NCBI RefSeq assembly: GCF_040546025.1
Contig: NZ_JBEPNA010000006.1
Coordinates: 77,095 to 141,094 of the forward strand
Direction of reading: 5' to 3'
Source of the DNA: Marisediminicola sp040546025
GTDB taxonomy: Bacteria > Actinomycetota > Actinomycetes > Actinomycetales > Microbacteriaceae
Length of the DNA stretch: 64,000 bases
The notes under the pieces: model-generated
What the model saw: the letters and a program-made list of their open reading frames with translations, nothing else
Told to the model about the DNA's origin: nothing
Databases searched by the model: none
Made by a program: the position numbers and the translations under genes
In this document: piece by piece, positions 32,563 through 39,742 of the stretch
Layout: every line of letters starts with the position of its first letter
How positions within the stretch are numbered: the stretch's first letter is position 1

Positions 32563-33830
32563 GGCGCGGCCGGAGCCGCAGCGGCGTGCTGCGCGGCGAC
32601 CTCGAGCACAGCCGTTTCGAACGCGTCGAGGGCGACGGCGACGTCGTCCTCCCGCACCGACTCATCGGGGTGATGGCTTACTCCCGCCGCGCAGCGGATG
32701 AAGAGCATCCCGAACTCGGTCACGGCCGACACGGCCACGCCGTCGTGCCCGGCGCGACTGTAGAAGGCGAGCGGGTCGCCGTCCCCGGTGGAGCGGATGC
32801 CGGCGGAGACAGCCCGGCGCAGCCCGAGTCCGCACCGCACGGCATCCGCACGGTAGATCTCGCTCACCGTGAAGCCCAGCCCGCGACGGGAGCAGATCTC
32901 GGCGGCGGACTGCTCGATTTGCTCCCAGCATCGGTCCCGCGCGTCGTCCGTCTCGGCGCGCAGGTCGAGGCTGAACTCGACCCGACCGGGGATGACGTTG
33001 ACACCGCCGGGAAAGGCCTGCAGCCGGCCGACCGTGCCAATCGTGCCGTGGGCCTTCGACATCGCCTCGACCGCGAGAACGAGTTCACTCGCGCCGACGA
33101 GCGCATCGCGACGGAGCTCGATCGGGGTGCCGCCGGCGTGTCCGGCCATGCCCGTCATCTCGAGCGAGAACCGGCGTGCCCCCGCGATGGAGGTGACGAC
33201 GGCGAGGGCACGGTCGGTGTCGTCGAGCACCCGGCCCTGCTCGATGTGCGCCTCGAGGTAGCCGACGAGCTGTTCGGGCCGGCGGAAGGCGCCGGGCAGG
33301 CGTGCGGGGTCGAGTCCGAAGTCCTGGAACGCCTCGAAGAGGGTGATGCCATCGGCATCCGTCAGGTCCCACCAGGCCTCGTCCCAGGTGCCGGCAAGGG
33401 CGCGGCTGCCGAGCAGCGCCGTGCCGAACCGGGTGCCCTCCTCGTCACTGAACGCGACGACCTCGAGGGCGAACGGCAGTGCCCGGCCGGACCCGGCGAT
33501 GCGGGCGGCGACGGCGATCGCGAGTAGCACGCCGAGCATGCCGTCGTATCGCCCGGCGTCGGGGACGGTGTCGATGTGCGAGCCGAGCAGGAGGGCGGGC
33601 AGGCCGGGGGTGGCCCCCTCGAGGCGTCCGCACTGGTTGCCGGCGGCATCCTGCCAGGTCGACAGGCCAGCCTCGGTCATCCAACCGGCGACCATGGCGT
33701 TGCCGGCGGCATGCTCGGGCGAGAGGTGAACGCGCTCGAGGTGTTCCGCCGAGCGGGAGAGGGTCGCGAGCTCGTCGCAGCGCTCCATGATGAGGCCGGC
33801 CTCGGCGATGGCAGACGGCGGCATCGTCAT
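32559..33830 (-). CDS. allC: Allantoate amidohydrolase
   Basis: M20-family zinc amidase, 423 residues, which removes ammonia from allantoate to give ureidoglycine. Metal ligands: GSHIDTVPDAGRYDG (His, Asp; about residues 81-95), SDEEGTRFG (Glu), AHIEQGRVL (His) and AGHDGVAV near the C-terminus (His). The dimerisation domain has AGHAGGTPI. The sequence is close to AllC/ureidoglycolate amidohydrolases and hydantoinase C. Start ATG 33830 overlaps the aminotransferase stop (ATGA) and its own stop overlaps the RpiR gene. Confidence 0.92.
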   Translation of the reverse strand: MTMPPSAIAEAGLIMERCDELATLSRSAEHLERVHLSPEHAAGNAMVAGWMTEAGLSTWQDAAGNQCGRLEGATPGLPALLLGSHIDTVPDAGRYDGMLGVLLAIAVAARIAGSGRALPFALEVVAFSDEEGTRFGTALLGSRALAGTWDEAWWDLTDADGITLFEAFQDFGLDPARLPGAFRRPEQLVGYLEAHIEQGRVLDDTDRALAVVTSIAGARRFSLEMTGMAGHAGGTPIELRRDALVGASELVLAVEAMSKAHGTIGTVGRLQAFPGGVNVIPGRVEFSLDLRAETDDARDRCWEQIEQSAAEICSRRGLGFTVSEIYRADAVRCGLGLRRAVSAGIRSTGDGDPLAFYSRAGHDGVAVSAVTEFGMLFIRCAAGVSHHPDESVREDDVAVALDAFETAVLEVAAQHAAAAPAAP

Positions 33831-35131
33831 GGGGTGCCGCCCGGGTTGGTCGCCGCGTCGGAGGGGTGGTCGCCCGACGCACCCGCCCCCGGGCTGCCAG
33901 ATGCGCTGGCCGCGAGGTCGGCGTAGGCGTCGAGGGCCGCACCGACGCCACCGCCGGGAGTGACGGTGGCGCCGCCCGCGCGGAGCACCTGCTCGAGGGC
34001 GGCGAGGGTCGTGAGCACCGTGTCGCGGCGGGCGTTGTAGCCCATCGTTCCGATGCGCCAGATGCGGCCGTGCAGTGGACCGAACGACGTGCCGATCTCG
34101 ATTCCGAAGTCATTGAGCATTACCGAGCGCGCCCCGTCGCCGTCGATGCCGTCGGGGATCTCGATTCCGACGACGTTGTTCATGCGATGACCCTGGTCGC
34201 CGAAGAGCACAAGGCCGAGGCCCGTTAGCCCGTGGACCATCGCGGTGCCGTGCACCCGGTGCCGCTCGACGGCGTTCGCCATTCCCTCGTCGACCAGCAG
34301 CCGCGCGCACTCCCGCGCGCAGTAGAGCATGCTCGTGGCCTCGGTGTGGTGGTTGAGGCGCTTCTCTCCCCAATAGTCGAGAACCATCGCGAGGTCGAAG
34401 TAGTTCGACCGGATCGGGGACTGGCTGACAGGATCCCCCGGGGAACGGATGCCGGACTCGATGCTCTTCCGCGAGGTGATCACCTCGACCGCGCGCGGCG
34501 AGAGACTGATCGGGGCGCTGCCGGAGGGACCGGCGAGGCACTTCTGCAGGCCGGCGGTCACGGCATCCAGCCCCCACGCGTCGAGGTGGAACTCGTTGCC
34601 CGCAAGCGAGGCCGTGACGTCGGTGTAGAACAGCACGCCGTGCCGCCGGCAGATCTCGCCGAGTTCGTCGAGCGGCTGAGCGAGCGTCGTCGAGGTGTCG
34701 CCGTGCACGATGGCGAGGAGCTTGGGCCTTGTCTCGGTGATCGCCGCCTCGATCTGCTCCGGGGTGAAGACGGTGCCCCATTCGGTCTCGATCACGTGCA
34801 CCTCGGCGCCGCAGCGCTCGGCGATCTCTCGCAGCAGGTGGCCGAATCGGCCGAAGATCGGCACGAGCACCCGGTCGCCGGGCTCGATGAGCGACACGAG
34901 GGCGGCCTCGATGCCGGCGCGGGAGGTTCCGTCGACAACGAAGGTCGCCTCGTTCTCAGTGTCGAAGACGCTGCGGTAGAGGGCCATCGTCTCGTTCATG
35001 TAGGCCGTCATCGCCGGGTCGTACTGGCCGATGAGCTGCGCCGACATCGCACGCAGAACCCGCGGGTCGGCATTGATCGGGCCGGGACCCATCAGCAGTC
35101 GGGCGGGCGGGTTGATCTGCTGGCTGGCGAT
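33827..35131 (-). CDS. pucG: (S)-Ureidoglycine-glyoxylate aminotransferase (possible ATC start)
   Basis: PLP enzyme of the alanine/serine-glyoxylate group, about 434 residues, with the family start PPARLLMGPGPINADPRVL, SAQLIGQYDPAMTAYMNE, the PLP Lys in TAGLQKCLAGPSG and RIGTMGYNA. Fits purine ring catabolism by position between amidase and AllC. Start problem: the homologue-like N-terminus begins at ATC 35131 (ASQQINPPARLLM follows), 7 nt after AGGGAG, and no ATG/GTG/TTG is there. Alternatives are ATG 35092 (loses the conserved start), TTG 35188/35185 and GTG 35272 directly after the amidase stop. A Gly/Ala-rich tail of about 40 residues is unusual. Confidence 0.85.
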   Translation of the reverse strand: MASQQINPPARLLMGPGPINADPRVLRAMSAQLIGQYDPAMTAYMNETMALYRSVFDTENEATFVVDGTSRAGIEAALVSLIEPGDRVLVPIFGRFGHLLREIAERCGAEVHVIETEWGTVFTPEQIEAAITETRPKLLAIVHGDTSTTLAQPLDELGEICRRHGVLFYTDVTASLAGNEFHLDAWGLDAVTAGLQKCLAGPSGSAPISLSPRAVEVITSRKSIESGIRSPGDPVSQSPIRSNYFDLAMVLDYWGEKRLNHHTEATSMLYCARECARLLVDEGMANAVERHRVHGTAMVHGLTGLGLVLFGDQGHRMNNVVGIEIPDGIDGDGARSVMLNDFGIEIGTSFGPLHGRIWRIGTMGYNARRDTVLTTLAALEQVLRAGGATVTPGGGVGAALDAYADLAASASGSPGAGASGDHPSDAATNPGGTP

Positions 35132-35159
35132 GGTGGCGCTCCCTGGACTCTGATGCGTT

Positions 35160-35197
35160 TGTTTCAGTGCACCAAGTTTACGCAACAACTGTTTCAG
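35160..35197. promoter_or_regulatory. Two TGTTTCAG sites 30 bp apart upstream of the aminotransferase
   Basis: TGTTTCAG at 35160-35167 and 35190-35197 (CTGAAACA on the coding strand) are direct repeats about three helical turns apart, within 30-70 bp of the probable translation start. They are a candidate operator for the RpiR-type regulator encoded at the end of this operon. Confidence 0.35.
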
Positions 35198-35272
35198 ATG
35201 GGTTTCGCGCTGGGGTCGGGCGCCGCCCTCCACGACCCGCCCAACTGTGTCACCTCGAACGCGTGCTGGCAC

Positions 35273-36841
35273 CTACCTCCTCGGATGCGCCATCCGCTCC
35301 CCGACCTCGATGAGGCCGAGGTCACTGCCGCGCGGACCGACCAGGCACAGCCCCACCGGCCCCCCGGCCACGCGCAACAGTGGCACCGACAGGGCGGGCA
35401 TCCCGGCGATCCCGGCAATGCAGGTGAGGCGCAGCGTGCGGGCGCGGGTCTGCTCGTTCTCGGCCGCGCCCATGGTGGCCTGCGGTGCGGCGGAGGATGC
35501 TGCGGGCAACAGCAGGACACGTCCATCGAGCGCACGCTCGATGTCGACCCGGGCGGCGAGCACGGCCACGCGCGCTGCCTCCTCCTCGTCCGGGCCGAAG
35601 CCGGAGGCCCAGGCGAAACGCCCCGCGATGTCCGCGCCCAGCGCACTGGGGTGCGCTGAGATCCAATCGCCGTGCGCCCGCCATGCCTCGGCTGCCTGCA
35701 CCGTGCGGAACGCCTCGAACAGAAGGTCACCGTCGGGCAGCTCCACCCGTTCGAGATCGTCGAGCAGACCGCCGAGCCCGGCAAGCGCGTCGTCGAAGGC
35801 GCCCCGCACGTCGGCATCGGCGAGCGAGGTGACGGCGTCGCACACCGCGAATCGCCTCAACTGCACGGCACCCGGATCCCCCGACGGGAGACTCAGCACG
35901 GCGGCCGCCTGGAGGGTGGCCGAGTCGCGGGTGAGCCAGCCGACAGTGTCGAACGACGGCGCGAGCGGTAGCAGTCCGCCGCGATCGACCGCGCCGTGGG
36001 TCGTGCGCAGCCCCCACAGCCCCTGGTACGACGCCGGCACCCGGACGGAGCCGCCGGTGTCGGTGCCGAGCCCGATGTCGGCCTGGCCGAGCGCGACGGC
36101 GGATGCCGGACCGTTCGACGATCCGCCCGGGATGCCGCCGACCACGGCGGGGTTGGGCGGCGTGCCGTAGTGCGGGTTGCGGCCGGCGATGCTGTACGCG
36201 AACTCGTCGGTGCGCGCGATTCCCTGCACGTCGGCGCCCGCGGCGAGCAGCGCGGCCACGGCGGGCGCGCTGGCTGCGGCGCGCGGAGACTCGGCGAGGA
36301 ACGCCGGAACTCCCGCTCCGACGGCATGCCCGGCGACGTCGAACAGGTCCTTCACGGCGACGCGGCGGCCGGTGAGGGCGCCGCCCGGCTCCCCGGCGAC
36401 GAGCGGCGTGCCGACGACCCGCCACACCGACGGGTCGATCGCGCGTGCGGGCCCGCTCACGTGCGCGGCGTCGATGACCCAGCCGGATTCACCGCGGTGC
36501 CACAGCTGAGTCTGCTGGCCGCGCCCGCCGCCGAGCGGGGCGAGCACCGAGACGACGAGGGCGTGATCGTCGTCGATGGTGCGCACCTCGACCGACGCGA
36601 TCTCCCGCTGAGGCGCGCCGCCGCGGCCCTGCCGGTACCGGCTGATCCGCTCGTGCCCGACGAGCAGCCCCGCCGCATCCCCGCGCATCGTGCTGTCACC
36701 GTCGGCGAAGAATGCGTCCAGGGCATCGAGGTCGTTCGCCATGAGGGCAAGCTCGTACGCGTCGACCGCATCGAGCAGCCCGTCCGGGGGGTGGATGCCG
36801 GGCGCCCCGGTCGATCCGTCGCTCTCACCCACCGAAATCAC
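35273..36841 (-). CDS. AtzH-like domain fused to amidase (AtzE-type)
   Basis: 522 residues in two parts. Residues 1-130 are an NTF2-like AtzH domain (DAYELALMANDLDALDAFF; TQLWHRGESGWVIDAAHVS). The rest is an amidase-signature enzyme with the catalytic Lys in VKDLFDVAG, cis-Ser in GGSSNGPAS and nucleophile Ser in GTDTGGSVRVPAS. In cyanuric-acid users, AtzE hydrolyses 1-carboxybiuret and AtzH supports it as a separate protein; here both are one polypeptide. No AtzG-like subunit gene is nearby. It follows the formamidase gene, with 17 bp of coding overlap. Hydrolysis of a ureido or carbamoyl amide is likely; the exact substrate is unknown. Confidence 0.83.
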   Translation of the reverse strand: MISVGESDGSTGAPGIHPPDGLLDAVDAYELALMANDLDALDAFFADGDSTMRGDAAGLLVGHERISRYRQGRGGAPQREIASVEVRTIDDDHALVVSVLAPLGGGRGQQTQLWHRGESGWVIDAAHVSGPARAIDPSVWRVVGTPLVAGEPGGALTGRRVAVKDLFDVAGHAVGAGVPAFLAESPRAAASAPAVAALLAAGADVQGIARTDEFAYSIAGRNPHYGTPPNPAVVGGIPGGSSNGPASAVALGQADIGLGTDTGGSVRVPASYQGLWGLRTTHGAVDRGGLLPLAPSFDTVGWLTRDSATLQAAAVLSLPSGDPGAVQLRRFAVCDAVTSLADADVRGAFDDALAGLGGLLDDLERVELPDGDLLFEAFRTVQAAEAWRAHGDWISAHPSALGADIAGRFAWASGFGPDEEEAARVAVLAARVDIERALDGRVLLLPAASSAAPQATMGAAENEQTRARTLRLTCIAGIAGMPALSVPLLRVAGGPVGLCLVGPRGSDLGLIEVGERMAHPRR

Positions 36842-37952
36842 TCACCCTGATTCGCGCGTGAATGCCCGTGACGACATCCACCACCTGCGAGATGTTGAAG
36901 TCGGTCGCGGCGCTGAGGTAGGCGTACGCGAGGTGCGCCTCCATGCCGTACCTGGCCTGCAGCAGGGCGATCGCCGCCCGCACGCACTGGCGAACCGCCT
37001 CGTCGAGGTCCTCGTCCATCCCGGTCGGCACCAGGAACTCGGTCGTCTCGACGAGCGGACCGGCAAGTTCGCCGAATGACTCGAGGGCCGACGCCTGGGT
37101 CACGACCTCGAACCGCAGGTCGGCGCGCAGCGACGCCTCCATCGCGGTCAGCGCGACTTCGCCGTCACCCTGGGCGAAGTGCGGGTCGCCGACGTACGCG
37201 AGCGCGCCGTCGACCTGCACCGGCAGGTACAGCGCCGATCCCGCGGTGAGCAGATTGATGTCGATGTTGCCTCCGTGCGCCCCCGGCGGCACCGAGTGCG
37301 GGCGCGTGTCCCCGGCGACCGCGACGCCCATGATGCCGAGGAACGGGTTGAGCGGAAATCGCACCCGCGGCCCGCCGCCCTCGCGCAGAGGCAAGCTGCC
37401 GACCCCGTCGTCGTCGACCGACGCGAAGACGCTCACCGTGCCACCGCCGGCCGGGTACTCGCCGGGAAGCGCCCCGCGGGCGTGCCGGTTCGAAATGACG
37501 CCGTAGGGCACCCGCGGCTGCACCCCCAACACCGTGATCTTGAGCAGGTCGCCGGGCCGGGCGCCGCGCACCGCGATCGGTCCGCTGACCACGTGCGGCC
37601 CGTCACTGCCGGCCTGGCTCGTCGGCCCGGCATTGCGACGATGATCGGATGCCGCCACCGCCACCGCGTCGTCGAGAACACGGTCCCGGGCGACGCCGTG
37701 CGCGGCGAAGAACGCCGCCGGGTCGCGGCCCTGGTCCTCGAGGATGCCCTCGTGGCTGAGGGTGTCGATCGTCACCTCGGTGCCGGAGTCGATCGTGAGC
37801 ACGGGGCTATCGGCCGCGCAGGGAAGCCGACCCCAGAGATAGCTGCCGGGCTCGACGGGCAGGTAGTGCGGGGAGCGGATAGTGCCCTCGCCCGAGTTGA
37901 GGATGCCGGTTCCGAGCTGCACACCGTCGGAGATTGCCGGGTCTGGGGTCAC
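36825..37952 (-). CDS. Acetamidase/formamidase family protein
   Basis: 375 residues of the FmdA/AmdA family, which releases ammonia from formamide or short amides. Motifs: PVEPGSYLWGRLP, SGPIAVRGARPGDLLKITVLG, PPGAHGGNIDINLLTAGSALYLPVQVDGA (split at GGNIDI), VGDPHFAQGDGEV with metal-binding His, and LSAATDFNISQVVD at the C-terminus. It begins the operon formamidase-amidase-aminotransferase-AllC-RpiR-GGT and could remove formamide or a small amide produced by ring opening. Confidence 0.88.
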   Translation of the reverse strand: MTPDPAISDGVQLGTGILNSGEGTIRSPHYLPVEPGSYLWGRLPCAADSPVLTIDSGTEVTIDTLSHEGILEDQGRDPAAFFAAHGVARDRVLDDAVAVAASDHRRNAGPTSQAGSDGPHVVSGPIAVRGARPGDLLKITVLGVQPRVPYGVISNRHARGALPGEYPAGGGTVSVFASVDDDGVGSLPLREGGGPRVRFPLNPFLGIMGVAVAGDTRPHSVPPGAHGGNIDINLLTAGSALYLPVQVDGALAYVGDPHFAQGDGEVALTAMEASLRADLRFEVVTQASALESFGELAGPLVETTEFLVPTGMDEDLDEAVRQCVRAAIALLQARYGMEAHLAYAYLSAATDFNISQVVDVVTGIHARIRVSDFGG

Positions 37953-38078
37953 GTCAGCCGCCTTCGGGTGTCCACTGTCGATCGGTCACACTGCCCTCTC
38001 ACAGTAGCGCCGCGCCCAGCATCCGTCCGCCCGGCATCCGCCGGCCGCAGCACTCGCCCGCCCGGACATGCGCCGTCG

Positions 38079-39458
38079 TCAGCGATTGCCGAGCAGCTCC
38101 TGCAGTAAGCGGTAGCTGCGCTTGGGCGTGCGGTCCTGCGTGTCGGCGTGCACGTGCACGAGGCCGGACGGCTGGGTGAACCCCGCCTCCCAGTCCCAGC
38201 CGTCGAGCAGCGACGACACGAAGTACCCCTGCAGGTCGACTCCGGGCGCCCCCGCGAAGGCGACCGCGAGGTGCTCGGCGAGATGCGCACACCTGCCCTC
38301 GTCGTCGATCGACCCGTCGCGCTGCACGACATCGGGGTAGCTCGCACCGGCGGTCACCACGACGGGCGGCAGTGCGTCGCCATACCGGTCGGCGAGCTCC
38401 CGCAGCGCGACGCCGAGGAACTCGGGCGCGTTCGGCAGGCCGGAGCCGGTCGCCTGGAACTCCGGCCACGGCACGAACGAGAACGGGAAGTGGCCCGGCC
38501 CGCCCGCCCGGATGCGCGTCGGCGCGTGGTAGTTGAGCCCGTAGAAGTCGATGGGCCGGGAAATCGCCGCGAGGTCGCTCGGCTCGATTTCGTCGAACGC
38601 CGAAGTGAGGTGGCGCAGCTCCTCCGGCAGCGCCGGAAACCGGCCGAGCAGCAGCGGATCGGAGAACAGCCGGTTGTGGAGAGTGTCGAACAGCTCCGCC
38701 TGGAGAACATCGTCGTGCCGGTCGGATGCCGGCTCGACCGGCGAGTGGGTGTTCGCGATGCCGATACCGCCGCGCACGTCAGCGGCCCGCAGCGCCTCGA
38801 CGGCGAGGCCGTGGCCGAGCAGCTGGTGGTGCGCTGTCGGCAGCGCGTCGAACAGCAGGGTCGCGCCCGGCGCGTGCACCCCGAGGGCGTACCCGCCCAG
38901 CATCACGGTGGCGGGTTCGTTGATCGTGACCCACGAGTCGACCCGGTCGCCGAAGGCCTCGCCGGCGAGGTAGGCGTAGTCGGCGAGCCGGTACGCGGTG
39001 TCGCGATTGAGCCACCCGCCGGCGTGCTGCAGCGGCTCGGGCATGTCCCAATGGTGCAGCGTGACCATCGGACGGATGCCGGCGGCGAGCAGCTCGTCGA
39101 TCAGACGGTCGTAGAACGCGACCGCGGCACGGTTGGCGCTGCCCCGACCGTTCGGCTGCAGCCGGGGCCAGCCGAGCGAGAACCGGTAGGAGTCGACACC
39201 GAGCTCGCGCAGCATCCGCACGTCCTCCCCCGTGCGGTGGTACGCGTCGGCGGCGACCGCTGCGGTGCTGTCGTCGACGATGCGGCCGGACTGGCCCATG
39301 AAGGTGTCCCAGGTCGACGGTTCGCGACCCTCGTCGCGCACGGCACCCTCGACCTGCATCGCCGACGTCGCGACGCCGATGGTGAGGCCGCCGGGTGCGA
39401 GTGCGGCGAGGCCGGGCAAATCGTGCAGCCAGGGGCTCTCGGTTTTCTGGGGACTCAT
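38079..39458 (-). CDS. GH1 beta-glucosidase-like protein lacking the catalytic nucleophile
   Basis: 459 residues with most GH1 landmarks: ATSAMQVEGAVRDEGREPST (split as SAMQVEGA), RFSLGWPRLQPNG, TLHHWDMPEPL, the acid/base Glu in VTINEPATV (about residue 165) and YGLNYHAP. The nucleophile motif, normally I/V-TENG-A, reads VVTAGASYPD: Glu is replaced by Ala and the next residue is missing. The sugar-binding EWAEGY is also changed (DGWDWEAGF). A retaining glycosidase needs this Glu, so it should not cleave glycosides by the known mechanism. ATG 39458 overlaps a short remnant frame upstream (ATGA). Confidence 0.85.
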   Translation of the reverse strand: MSPQKTESPWLHDLPGLAALAPGGLTIGVATSAMQVEGAVRDEGREPSTWDTFMGQSGRIVDDSTAAVAADAYHRTGEDVRMLRELGVDSYRFSLGWPRLQPNGRGSANRAAVAFYDRLIDELLAAGIRPMVTLHHWDMPEPLQHAGGWLNRDTAYRLADYAYLAGEAFGDRVDSWVTINEPATVMLGGYALGVHAPGATLLFDALPTAHHQLLGHGLAVEALRAADVRGGIGIANTHSPVEPASDRHDDVLQAELFDTLHNRLFSDPLLLGRFPALPEELRHLTSAFDEIEPSDLAAISRPIDFYGLNYHAPTRIRAGGPGHFPFSFVPWPEFQATGSGLPNAPEFLGVALRELADRYGDALPPVVVTAGASYPDVVQRDGSIDDEGRCAHLAEHLAVAFAGAPGVDLQGYFVSSLLDGWDWEAGFTQPSGLVHVHADTQDRTPKRSYRLLQELLGNR

Positions 39459-39550
39459 GGGCCGAGCACCTTCTCGAGGTAGGGGTTGCTGAAGAGGCGG
39501 TCGGGGTAGAGCCACGGCGTCGCCTCGGGACGGACGAGTTCGAGGGTCAT
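39455..39550 (-). pseudogene. Short frame (31 codons) coupled to the GH1 gene, probable gene remnant
   Basis: ATG 39550 to TGA 39455 encodes 31 residues (MTLELVRPEATPWLYPDRLF and on) whose end LFSNPYLEKVLGP overlaps the GH1 start by ATGA. This coupling and its protein-like composition suggest the end of a once longer gene of the GH1 operon. Upstream codons do not look protein-coding, and no family match is apparent to me. Confidence 0.3.
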
Positions 39551-39704
39551 CCTCGCCTGTTCCGGAGGTTTCCCGCACTGGAATGGCGAGGCGCTGCAGA
39601 GACCGGCAGCGGCCGGCCCTGGACGACATGGCGCATCTGCTGAATCTACCGTCCCGCGCCGGACCGGGCGGCGATAACCATTGCGCAACGTGCCGGGGAA
39701 AGGT

Positions 39705-39734
39705 TTGACACTCCTTCCTGAAGCCCGCTAAATG
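39705..39734 (+). promoter_or_regulatory. Sigma-70-type promoter of the surface-protein gene, leaderless
   Basis: TTGACA (39705-39710), 18-bp spacer, TAAATG (39729-39734); GTG 39743 follows after 8 bp. A palindromic TTGCGCAA (39681-39688) upstream resembles the centre of LacI-family operators. Confidence 0.55.
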
Positions 39735-39742
39735 GAACCACG

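Noticed and set aside
8106..37952. Genomic island brought in by a mobile element
   Set aside because: I see no integrase, transposase, tRNA junction or direct repeats at its borders, and base use looks like the rest of the window.
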